From Pseudomonas monteilii (lineage in GTDB: Bacteria; Pseudomonadota; Gammaproteobacteria; Pseudomonadales; Pseudomonadaceae), in NCBI GenBank assembly GCA_001534745.1, contig CP013997.1, forward strand, positions 1,922,001-1,986,000: a stretch of DNA of 64,000 nt, written 5' to 3'. The notes under the pieces were generated by a model that saw only the letters and a program-made list of their open reading frames with translations, was not told the DNA's origin and made no database searches. Every line of letters starts with the position of its first letter. The stretch's first letter is position 1. Made by a program: the position numbers and the translations under genes. Shown here piece by piece: positions 54,509 to 62,428 of the stretch.

Positions 54509-55375
54509 CTAACCTCCGCAGCTTTTGCTGTTTTTTCCGTAGCGACGCACGTGATTCCGCGTTGCTCTAGGTATGTTGTATTTATGCATCATTGTTTTTA
54601 TTTGAATCTGCAGGTCTCGTTGAGTGAATTTAGGATTTGCTTTAAACCATTTTTTTCACGCTGGATTCCAGTCTACTTTATGGATGTCAGCATGCGTGAC
54701 ATTAGGTATATATGCGATCTGCTTGTCAATATAGCGTCTAGGATTATTGATGCCGGCGGCTTTCATTTGATTTTCAAAAGCATTATTTTTCAACATTTCC
54801 TGAGGAATCATATGATGCTCTCGCATGGACGCCGGCCCATGGAGCGATCGCCACTCAGGAGAAACTCGATTCATGCCGTTTTTAGTTTCGCCCGTCAAGG
54901 TTCGCCGCTCCAGCGGATCAATTCAATTCTCCAGATTCGGCGCATACCCATACAGCTGATGCCCTCCCGACAACCCGATCGGATCCGGCTGCGTAAACCG
55001 TCCCACGTCCGGATCATAAAACCTGAACGTGTTGTAATGCAGCACCGTCTCCCGGTCCAGGTATTGTCCCTGGAATCGCAGATTCTGATCTTGTAGACAC
55101 CCTGGCTCCCGCGCCTCCACGAGCGTCGATCCCCAGCCCAGATAACGGGCCTGCCATACCATGCGCCTTCGCTCGTTAGTCAGCAGCTCTGGTAGCCCGC
55201 TCAAGTCATTATGAAAGTGCAGCACGTGCTGGGTCGGTCCCTGTCCGTCGACACACGCCAACGGCTCATGGCTCTCACCTTCGTACACATAAAGGCTTAC
55301 CTGCCCACGACGCTGCCCCTGCAACAGGCGTAACCCGTCCCAGATAAGGCGGGTCTGCTCCAGTGCATATCCCAT
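54509..55375 (-). pseudogene. Rhs C-terminal fragment with toxin tip 4, two nonsense codons
   Basis: One continuous frame from 55375 to the base before immunity gene 4: Rhs core end (GESHEPLACVDGQGPTQHVL, FRFYDPDVGRFTQPDPIGLS), then the tip (GETKNGMNRVSPEWRSLHGP, MREHHMIPQEML, THADIHKVDWNP, RRYGKNSKSCGG). Two TGA codons break it, at 54923-54925 in the core motif PESWIDPL and at 54656-54658 in the tip. Both replace TGG Trp codons of the intact copy. No indels are needed, so the decay is recent. Confidence 0.8.
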
Positions 55376-55520
55376 GTCTTTGGTATAGATTTAATCTGGT
55401 ACCTCAGTTATGGTCTACTGCGTCAAATATAATGACGGCCAAGCTGTATTAATAGCCTGCTAGATCATATGGGGAGTTGCTAGTGGCAAGATGCAACCGT
55501 GCACCTTGCGCGGCTAGTTG
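55376..55520. other. Spacer without gene in the toxin array
   Basis: About 145 bases between Rhs fragment 4 and immunity gene 5. AT-rich compared with the flanks (ATTTAATCTGGTACCTCAGT; AATATAATGACGGCC). It shows no Rhs similarity, unlike other spacers in the array, and may include foreign or promoter sequence. Confidence 0.5.
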
Positions 55521-56120
55521 TTATGCGATCGTAGGAATCAGAGTGAAATCAAAGCATGTCGGGCAGTGTTGATCGAGCCAGGCTTTTGCTCGCTCACTTA
55601 CAAAGTAGCCTCCATATATATCGCCTTTGAAGAAGTCGGCTTTTTTGTCAATTTGCACGACCTGAAGGTACTTGCCAAGTTCGGAGGGGTTGTTCTGTGG
55701 GTTTTTGTACAAATTAATCTTACCTGTGATGAAGGCTTGCCAGAACTCAGGCATTTCATTCGCCAGTTCGGCGTCGTGAGCGCGTGAGTAAATGATGGAG
55801 GAGGGCCCGCCCTCTAAGTCAAGGTAATAGGTAATATCGTTGTCAGTGTTCCACTGCGACCAATCTATTTTAACAATATGAGTTTTTTCTAAATGCTCAT
55901 AGCGGCTGATACCTTTTAATTCGCTATCTGCAAGCTTCTTTTTAATGGGATCGGTGAGTACCAGTACACCTGAGCGGATATAAGCGGGTGGTGTATAGGG
56001 TCCTACTCGCGCGATACTATCTACATCAGTGTCTTCGTCCCAGTCAATGGTGCCGTGGACTAAGATGTCTCCCCAGTCTCCCCAAGGAGTGGGCGTATTG
56101 TCAAAGTGGTAGATGCTCAT
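55521..56120 (-). CDS. Rhs-array immunity protein 5 (subclass B)
   Basis: A 199-residue protein, ATG 56120 with GGAGAC upstream. Pattern: NTPTPWGDWGDILVHG, DSIARVGPYTPPAYI, LEKTHIVKIDWSQWN, MPEFWQAFI, YGGYFVSERAKAWLDQHCPT (here CPTC, where all others except protein 7 have CPGC). It diverges most from the rest of subclass B, as does its toxin tip. Confidence 0.82.
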   Translation of the reverse strand: MSIYHFDNTPTPWGDWGDILVHGTIDWDEDTDVDSIARVGPYTPPAYIRSGVLVLTDPIKKKLADSELKGISRYEHLEKTHIVKIDWSQWNTDNDITYYLDLEGGPSSIIYSRAHDAELANEMPEFWQAFITGKINLYKNPQNNPSELGKYLQVVQIDKKADFFKGDIYGGYFVSERAKAWLDQHCPTCFDFTLIPTIA

Positions 56121-56121
56121 G

Positions 56122-56815
56122 TTAGTCTCCGCAGTTTTTGCCGTTCTTACCCTAGCGGCGTACGTCGTTTCTCGTCGATCGAGGCACATTGTACTTGCGC
56201 ATCATGTTACGTATCTGCCTTTGCACATCTCGCTGGGTGAAATTCGTGTTGTCCTTGAACCAATTTTTCCATTCATCACTCCGGCCGCCTTCATGAATGT
56301 CGACATGGAATGCATGTGGTAGATGCGATATCTGCTTGTCTATATAGCATTTCGGGCTTTTTATTCCTGCTGCCCTCATTTGAGTACGGAAGTTACGGTC
56401 TTCCCTTACCATTTCTTGGGGTATTAAGTGGTATTCTCGCATTGAAGCAAGGCCGTATCGGTTTCGCCAAGAGGCGGAGACTCGATTAATTCCACCTTTT
56501 GTACGGCCTGTAACAGTAACCTATCCCAGTGGATCAATCCAACTCTCCGGATTAGGCGCATACCCATACAGCTGATGCCGGCCCGAAAACTCGATCGGAT
56601 CTGGCTGTGTAAACCGTCCCACGCCCGAATCGTAAAACCTGAACGTGTTGTAATACAGTACCCGTTTCCCGGTCCAGGTATTGTCCTTGGAACACAGGTT
56701 CTGCTCCTGTAGGCATTCTGGCTCCAGCGTCTCCACGCGTGTCACAGCCCCCAATAACGGACCTGCCTCGCTACACGCTCTTGCTCGTCGGTCAGCAGTT
56801 CCGCATGTTTAAATG
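56122..56815 (-). pseudogene. Rhs C-terminal fragment with toxin tip 5, nonsense at core/tip border
   Basis: The core fragment is frameshifted at its 5' end, then reads YYNTFRFYDSGVGRFTQPDP and PNPESWIDPLG followed by TAG at 56521-56523 (TGG Trp in the intact copy). The same frame continues as a tip: GRTKGGINRVSASWRNRYGL, MREYHLIPQEMV, FHVDIHEGGRSDEWKNWF, then a second TAG at 56152-56154 replaces the Tyr of RRYGKN, ten codons before the end. The catalytic region is otherwise intact. Confidence 0.78.
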
Positions 56816-56864
56816 ACACGCTACCCTTTAAGCGTTTGGAATCGGCGGCATTTGAATTATTGTT

Positions 56865-57458
56865 CTACTTTGCAAGATGGATGGGGAGAAAGTTAAAGCA
56901 TCCCGGGCAGTGTCGATTAAGCCAGGTTTTAGCTTTTTCGCTGACAAAATAGCCGCCATGGACATCGGCTTTAAAGAAATCGGCATGGTCAGCTTTCAGT
57001 AATTGAAGGTAGCTGCTGAGGCCGCTGGCTTCTTGTTCAGGAACTGTGCGAAGAGTGAGTCTGCCTGTCACGAGTGCTCGCCAGTAATCGGGCATCTGGC
57101 GTGCAAGACTGGGATCATGCTCGAAACCTTCAATGATAGAAGAGGGCCCTCCATCCAAATCGATATAGTCAGTAATTGGTTTGTTTGCATCCCAGTCCTG
57201 CCAATCAATACGAACAATATGGGTCTTTTCTAAGTGCTCATATCGGATGCCTTTTAGCTCGCTGGCTTCCAACGCTTCTTTAATCGGGTGAGTGAAGATT
57301 AGCGATCCCCAGCAAATGTAAGCGGAGGGTGTAAAGGGGCCCGCGCGTTCGATGCTGTCTACATCAGTGGTTTCGTCCCACCCTATTAGCCCATGGATGA
57401 GCGCTGAGCCCCAGTCTCCCCAAGGAGTTGGTGCATTTTGACAGAAGTAAATAGTCAT
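56865..57458 (-). CDS. Rhs-array immunity protein 6 (subclass B)
   Basis: A 197-residue protein, ATG 57458 with GGAGAC upstream. Pattern: APTPWGDWGSALIHG, DSIERAGPFTPSAYI, LEKTHIVRIDWQDWD, MPDYWRALV, HGGYFVSEKAKTWLNRHCPG. Residue losses at two places make it slightly shorter than paralogues. Its partner tip is heavily decayed. Confidence 0.82.
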   Translation of the reverse strand: MTIYFCQNAPTPWGDWGSALIHGLIGWDETTDVDSIERAGPFTPSAYICWGSLIFTHPIKEALEASELKGIRYEHLEKTHIVRIDWQDWDANKPITDYIDLDGGPSSIIEGFEHDPSLARQMPDYWRALVTGRLTLRTVPEQEASGLSSYLQLLKADHADFFKADVHGGYFVSEKAKTWLNRHCPGCFNFLPIHLAK

Positions 57459-57459
57459 T

Positions 57460-58490
57460 CTAGTCTCCGCATCTATCAGTGTTTTTCCCAGGGTGACGTA
57501 TAGGGTTTCTTGTAGCTTTCAGTACGTTGTATTAATGTATCATTTTCTTTGTTTGCACCTGTAGGTCTCTAGTTGTAATGTTCTGTTTTTATCAAGCCAA
57601 TTTATCCAGGCCTCATTCCATTTTGCTTCATGGATATCCTGGTAAACTGCATGGAGAATACGTGAGATTTGCGTGTCAATGTATCGTTTAGGGTTGGCGA
57701 TACCGGCCAATTTCATTTGATTTCGAAAGTCTGAAATTTTCAGCATCTTCCTGCGGAATCATAGGGTGATCCCGCATCGCAGCCGGTCCATGCCGCTTAC
57801 GCCACGTACCAGTGGTTCGCTTGATACCGCTCTTGGTGTGGCCAGCAATCCACCCCAGCGGATCAATCCAACTCTCCGGATTCGGCGCATATCCATACAG
57901 CTGATGCTCGCCCGACAACCCGATCGGATCCAGCTGTGTGACCGTCCCACGTCCGGATCATAAAACCTAAACGTGTTGTAATGAAGCCCCGTTTCGCGGT
58001 CCAGGTATTGGCCCTGAAACCGCAGGTTCTGCTCCTGCAGGCATTCTGGCTCCCGCACCTCCACGAGCATCGCTCCTCACCCCAGATAACGGGCCTGCCA
58101 CACCACGCGCCCTTGCTCGTTGGTCAGCAGCTCCGGTGGCCCCTCAAGTCGTTGTGAAAGTGCAGCACGTGCTGGACCGGTCCTTGTCCATCGACACGCG
58201 CCAACGGCTTATAGCTCTCACTCTCGTACGCATAAAGGCTCACCTGCCCATGACGCTGCTCCTGCAACAGGCGTAACCCGTCCCAGGCAAAGCGGGTTTG
58301 ACCCAGCAAGTGACTGTGGCCGTCGTATTCGCTTTTTTCGACACGCCGATCCAGAGGGTCGTTGCGCATGCCCAAGCGGCGTTCCCGGCCGGCCTGACGT
58401 ATGCGTACCTCGATCAGCCTATGCTCGATGTCATAGCTGAACGATTGCGCTCCAAGTTGACTAATACCTTAGGTAACGAGACGAAAAATG
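57460..58490 (-). pseudogene. Rhs C-terminal fragment with decayed toxin tip 6
   Basis: Rhs-core pieces in several frames: DPLDRRVEKSEYDGHSHLLG, LHFHNDL, CLQEQNLRFQGQYLDRETGL, then a base loss after DVGR. The tip starts WIAGHTKSGIKRTTGTWRKR and MRDHPMIPQE, where the first His of the HH pair is Pro, and then shifts frame because one G is inserted after CAGGAA. The rest (RNQMKLAGIANPKRYIDTQI) continues in the other frame with further damage. Inactive. Confidence 0.78.
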
Positions 58491-58563
58491 CATGAGCTGG
58501 AGATGTTCTTAGAGTGCGTCAGATACTGGCGGGGTGTACATAGACAGCCCCGCGCAGTGGTTT

Positions 58564-59163
58564 TTATTTGGCTGTAGGGATTATAAGAAAGTTAAAGCAT
58601 TCTGGGCAGAATCGCTCGAGCCAGATTTTTGCTTTTTCACTTACAAAGTAGCCGCCATAGAGATCGCCTTTAAAGAAGTCAGTGTTTTCGTCAGCCTGCA
58701 GGACTCGGAGGTACGCGCTCACGTCCCGAGGGTCTTTATCAGAGTTAATGCTTAGTTTAAGCCTGCCTGCAATGAAGCCTCTCCAATATTCAGGCAGTTG
58801 TCTGGCAAGCTTGGTATCATGTTGAAGGGAGTCGATAATTGACGAAGGACCTCCGTCGAGGTCTAGATACTGAGTGATTGGTTTGCTATCGTCCCAGTGC
58901 TGCCAATCAATGCGTACAATGTGTGTTTTTTCTAAGTGTTGATAACGGCTAATTCCAGTAAGGTCGCTACTTTCGAGCGCTTCTTTAATGGGGTGTGTAA
59001 GTATGAATGCACCTGAGCAGATATAGGCCAGCGGAGTAAATGGGCCGACGCGCTCAATGCTCCTGATGTCAGTATCCTCATCCCATGCGAGCGAGCCTCG
59101 AACAAGAGCAACGCCCCAGTCTCCCCACGGTGTCGGTGCGTCATCGCAGTAATAGATTTTCAA
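58564..59163 (-). CDS. Rhs-array immunity protein 7 (subclass B), TTG start
   Basis: A 199-residue protein almost identical at its N terminus to protein 3 (KIYYCDDAPTPWGDWG) but starting with TTG at 59163, with GGAGG six bases upstream; there is no ATG in register. Pattern: RSIERVGPFTPLAYI, LEKTHIVRIDWQHWD, LPEYWRGFI, YGGYFVSEKAKIWLERFCPE (CPEC instead of CPGC). The weak start should lower translation. Its toxin survives only as remnants. Confidence 0.8.
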   Translation of the reverse strand: MKIYYCDDAPTPWGDWGVALVRGSLAWDEDTDIRSIERVGPFTPLAYICSGAFILTHPIKEALESSDLTGISRYQHLEKTHIVRIDWQHWDDSKPITQYLDLDGGPSSIIDSLQHDTKLARQLPEYWRGFIAGRLKLSINSDKDPRDVSAYLRVLQADENTDFFKGDLYGGYFVSEKAKIWLERFCPECFNFLIIPTAK

Positions 59164-59165
59164 TT

Positions 59166-59290
59166 AGCCTCCGTATCTCTTCGCATTTTTTCCATAGTGG
59201 CATATGGGGTTTCTAGTTGCTTTGGGTTATTATACGGGCGCATCATGAATGTCGGCATGAAAAAACGTTCGGAATTCGCGAATAGAGGGT
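59166..59290 (-). pseudogene. Toxin remnants upstream of immunity gene 7
   Basis: Two short pieces of the tip survive: FRTFFHADIH (compare HAFHADIH in the intact tip) and, after a deletion, CHYGKNAKRYGG with its stop immediately before immunity gene 7. Confidence 0.65.
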
Positions 59291-59293
59291 CGC

Positions 59294-59893
59294 TTAATCA
59301 GCAAATGGAATCAATGAGAATGTAAAACATCCTGGGCAGTGATGTGCTAGCCACTCCTTGGCGCGTTGACTTACGAAGTGTCCGGTGTATTCATCGCCTT
59401 GGAAAAAGTCGATAGTGGGGTCCGCGTGTAAGATCGTGAGAAAGTCAGAGGGGTCTGTGCTTGAATGACTTCGGTCGACGTAAACGGAAAGTACAGGTTC
59501 TATAGAGGCTAGCCAATATTCAGGCATATGTTGTGCCAGAGACTCATCGTGAGGAAGCGAGGTGATGAGGTCTTCAGGCTCTCCATCCAGCTCAGTGTGA
59601 TAAGTAATATCTCTAGTGGTATCCCATGCTTTCCAGTCAAGGTTGACGATATGAGTTTTTTTCAAGTGTGTGAAAGCGCTGATACCGGTTAGCTCGCTTT
59701 TTTCAAGGGCGTTTTTGATGAATTGAGTGAATATTAGTGCATCCCAGTATAAATAAGCGGGTGGTGTGTATGGGCCGCTTCGTACAATGCTTCTGGTGTC
59801 TGTCTCTTCGTCCCAGTCAACGAACCCATATTCAAGAGCGTCACTCCAGTCACCCCAAATCGTTCTAGGGCTGTCTAGCGAAAATATACGCAT
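59294..59893 (-). CDS. Rhs-array immunity protein 8 (subclass A)
   Basis: A 199-residue protein, ATG 59893 with AGAGG upstream (GTG and ATG codons just upstream are less likely). Pattern: RTIWGDWSDALEYGF, RSIVRSGPYTPPAYL, LKKTHIVNLDWKAWD, MPEYWLAS, YTGHFVSQRAKEWLAHHCPG. First gene of the array in transcription order; no toxin lies upstream of it, so it is an orphan. Confidence 0.82.
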   Translation of the reverse strand: MRIFSLDSPRTIWGDWSDALEYGFVDWDEETDTRSIVRSGPYTPPAYLYWDALIFTQFIKNALEKSELTGISAFTHLKKTHIVNLDWKAWDTTRDITYHTELDGEPEDLITSLPHDESLAQHMPEYWLASIEPVLSVYVDRSHSSTDPSDFLTILHADPTIDFFQGDEYTGHFVSQRAKEWLAHHCPGCFTFSLIPFAD

Positions 59894-59986
59894 TCTAACC
59901 TCTACGGCTGTTGTCATGTTGTCAATGCTTCAATAATGGAGTTGCCTACGGTAGGGCGCCCCTACGGGCTATCGTCTTTGCTAGGG

Positions 59987-60472
59987 TCACCACTCAAACA
60001 GGCCCGTAAAATTTTTTGTATCTTCCATTTCTATGCTGCAGGACGAACTCTTAGCATAATCAGACAGGCTTAGGCCGGCGGCGGTCCAACGGAGCGCGCG
60101 CGAAATCTTCACGCAGTCACCACGGGAGCTAGGATCAGATTCAACATGTGTCACCAAGACAATCGGTATACCATTGAAATACTCAATTCTTGCTTTGCCT
60201 GCCCGGTCTTGGCTAAATCGACAGGGTGCTGGCATGGCGAGTGGGAATTCTTGAAAGCCATCTTTGAGGATGCACTGGCCAGCGTGTTCTTCTAGCTTCA
60301 ATACCTTATCACCCAGCGTGACATCAGGCAGGGAGTCGGCGGAATACGTAACCAACATTGCGATGGCAACAACTGTTGGAAGCCGTCGTGTCAAACTGAA
60401 CGAACTGTTCGGTAACACGTATTTGGTCGAGTCATGCCTTTGACTCATTTTAGGGGCATTATACCATTTCAT
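59987..60472 (-). CDS. Exported or membrane-anchored protein of unknown family
   Basis: About 161 residues from ATG 60472 (ATG 60448 is also possible). A basic, Ser-rich N terminus leads to one hydrophobic segment (LPTVVAIAMLVTYSA), then a soluble domain with four Cys (HAGQCILKDGFQEF, APCRFSQDRAGKARIEYFNG, RGDCVKISRALRW, SSSCSIEMEDTKNF), suggesting two periplasmic disulfides. AT-richer than the T6SS genes. Unknown; it could be a further immunity or envelope protein of the accessory region. Confidence 0.65.
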   Translation of the reverse strand: MKWYNAPKMSQRHDSTKYVLPNSSFSLTRRLPTVVAIAMLVTYSADSLPDVTLGDKVLKLEEHAGQCILKDGFQEFPLAMPAPCRFSQDRAGKARIEYFNGIPIVLVTHVESDPSSRGDCVKISRALRWTAAGLSLSDYAKSSSCSIEMEDTKNFTGLFEW

Positions 60473-60633
60473 AAGCCTGCACCGCCTCATGTGTGAACAG
60501 TAGTCATTCACTTTGATACCGTCGCGAATGACGTTGGATTAAAGCGTGAGTGTCTCGGGTTCAATGATTCCTGTAGAGGACTTAAAGGCGGTGACTGCAT
60601 GACCGCTTTCTCCGCCTCAAGACCTTGCTGCCT

Positions 60634-61089
60634 TCAGGTATAGGGCGCCTGACGATCAGATGAATGACCCTTCAGTGTTCGAATCACGCTGATTGCATTA
60701 CGGACGCCCCCCCAAATGAAGACCAATGCAAACAGGCTTGCGAACACAGGTTCCGCCCATAACGCACCTCGATCCTTGATGACTGCGCTACTGGAAGGCG
60801 CCTCGGCACGGTAAAGCACTGTCACCGTATCGCCAACGGCATATCCGTTGATAAGTCCATTCTCTGGGTAGCTGTAAGCCTTGCCTGTGGCATCGACAAA
60901 GTCAATTTGCGGATGACGGCTTCCTGCATTCAGCGAGCTGACGCAACCCTCTACCGATTGCGCATGTGCCAGGAAGTCAAGTCGCGCGTCCACCAACCAA
61001 AAAGTCATAAGCAGACAACACAGGCCAATAGGAAAGAAAATAAGCGCGCGAAGCAGTTCGCTTGAACAATCGTATGTCGGCGTAGCCAT
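60634..61089 (-). CDS. DUF3592-type membrane protein
   Basis: A 151-residue protein with two membrane helices (ALIFFPIGLCCLLMTFWLVD, about 15-34, and VFASLFALVFIWGG near 115-128) around an extracytoplasmic beta domain (HPQIDFVDATGKAYSYPENG, YAVGDTVTVLYRAEAPSSSA). This is the DUF3592 layout. Function unknown; such proteins often occur near polymorphic toxins. Confidence 0.7.
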   Translation of the reverse strand: MATPTYDCSSELLRALIFFPIGLCCLLMTFWLVDARLDFLAHAQSVEGCVSSLNAGSRHPQIDFVDATGKAYSYPENGLINGYAVGDTVTVLYRAEAPSSSAVIKDRGALWAEPVFASLFALVFIWGGVRNAISVIRTLKGHSSDRQAPYT

Positions 61090-61103
61090 GACGAATCCTT
61101 ATG

Positions 61104-61319
61104 TCACTCATGAAGGTGCGAGCGAGGCAGACAGCTAGCTGTGTGGGAACCGACCAACAGGGGATTTCTTTGACGTCCCACAGATCGATCATGCCTTCTT
61201 ATCCTTGACGCCAGCCTATCGCGAATGCTTTCAACTACGCTGCTATTCTTGATCACATCGCGCTCTAATGGGATAGCCCAGACATTAGGATTCAGCTGCA
61301 TGAAGGCTTGTCTTGTCAT
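61104..61319 (-). pseudogene. Duplicated fragment of the tssA 3' end
   Basis: This 71-codon frame contains WAIPLERDVIKNSSVVESIR, which matches the C terminus of TssA (WGNMPLEGWLNDVIKDSNVVDSIR) after a deletion of nine bases. At DNA level CGAATGCT...TTGATCACATCG is shared with 62460-62500. The rest does not resemble tssA. It is a remnant of a duplication or rearrangement, not a functional gene. Confidence 0.65.
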
Positions 61320-61394
61320 GGGCTAGCAAAAGGCAACAGGAAAAGGCCAGAAAAGGTGTCGTGAGCTTCATAGGCGTTCCTTGAGGTATCTGTG

Positions 61395-61673
61395 TCAATG
61401 CTGCGCTGGCAACGATCCGTGTTTCAAACTGCGTTCAAGCTCGGGGTGCCGCACGCCATCGGAGTCATAGATCTCAAGCGTGGTGAGTGTTCGAGGCGGT
61501 GCGGGTTGCTTGGCCAGGCGTGCCTGATGCTCGGCGCTTCTGCGTTCTGCCATGGTGGTGTAGGGCAGTCCAAACAGGACAGCCGTGCCCTTCAGGAGGA
61601 TGACAGGGGCTGCCACCATTGCCAGGATGCCCGGCAGGCTGAGCAATGATGTCATGCGTATCGGGCGTTTCAT
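61395..61673 (-). CDS. Small membrane or periplasmic protein, 92 residues
   Basis: Starts MKRPIRMTSLLSLPGILAMV at ATG 61673. One long hydrophobic stretch (about 8-36, including AAPVILLKGTAVLFGLPY) is followed by a charged tail (AERRSAEHQARLAKQPAPPR) and TTLEIYDSDGVRHPELERSL. Ribosome site weak. Unknown family; it lies beside another small membrane-protein gene. Confidence 0.5.
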   Translation of the reverse strand: MKRPIRMTSLLSLPGILAMVAAPVILLKGTAVLFGLPYTTMAERRSAEHQARLAKQPAPPRTLTTLEIYDSDGVRHPELERSLKHGSLPAQH

Positions 61674-61788
61674 GTGATGTCCTTTCTAAGTGCTGCTGCA
61701 ACGATTTTCCTGCGGGTGCTCATCGAAGCCGATGGGTTTTGTGCAGAGGCGTGCGTCATGCGTCGGGCGACTGTTCGTCGGCCCGGGC

Positions 61789-62070
61789 TCAGATCATCCA
61801 GATCAGTCCCACCAGCATGATTACCAACTGAAGCCCGAGCATGGCCAGAAGTCCTGTGGGCGTTCTGCGTATGAACCAGTAGAACGCGTTCAACAGCATC
61901 GAAACGAGGTTGGTGATCCACAGTACGACCAGCACGGGGAAGGTCCTGCCGATAGGCCAGGTCGATGGCATCTGGAGCACATAAATGACAAAACCCAGGC
62001 CGATCATGAGGGTGGCGACGGACATGAGCGCCACCGCACGGGTCAATCGCAGTGCTTCATCGGGCATCAT
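61789..62070 (-). CDS. Small three-helix membrane protein, 93 residues
   Basis: Starts MMPDEALRLTRAVALMSVAT at ATG 62070, with GGGAG seven bases upstream. Hydrophobic segments are about 12-33, 46-64 and 73-93, and the protein ends on LVGLIWMI. The frame upstream of the ATG is REP sequence and not coding. Unknown function. Confidence 0.6.
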   Translation of the reverse strand: MMPDEALRLTRAVALMSVATLMIGLGFVIYVLQMPSTWPIGRTFPVLVVLWITNLVSMLLNAFYWFIRRTPTGLLAMLGLQLVIMLVGLIWMI

Positions 62071-62119
62071 GGCAAGGCTCCCATCAGTTGGACTGTGTGG
62101 CTGTTCTGATCGCCACCGC

Positions 62120-62370
62120 AAACCTATATGGGAGCGGCTTGCCCGCGATGCAGGCAGTGACGGACCGGACGCCATCGCGGGCAAGCCCGCTCCCACAGGG
62201 TGCTTGCGCAGGCATGCTTCCACCGACAGACTGCAGAAATCTGGGTGGGAGCTGGCTTGCCAGCGATGAGGCCCTGTCCCATAAGGTGCTTGCTCAGGCA
62301 TGCCTGCACCAACAGGCTGCAAAGATCTGGGTGGGAGCTGGCTTGCCAGCGATAGGGCCCTGTCAGGCGC
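62120..62370. repeat. REP cluster with tandem unit, upstream of tssA stop
   Basis: The gap 62071-62428 has no gene. Two facing REPs (62130-62200) are followed by a unit of about 80 bases repeated twice (62205-62285 and 62290-62370), each with CAGGCATGC, then CTGCA(G/A)A, ATCTGGGTGGGAGCTGGCTT and GCCAGCGAT. Confidence 0.8.
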
Positions 62371-62428
62371 CGTCTGCATCTGGACAAGCCTGCTTCTTAA
62401 CTGATCGCCGCTACAACCTCAGGCCAAC

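Noticed and set aside
49832..59893. CRISPR-like array, because similar segments recur at intervals
   Set aside because: The repeated units are coding (immunity genes and Rhs ends), hundreds of bases long and diverged; there are no short constant repeats with spacers.
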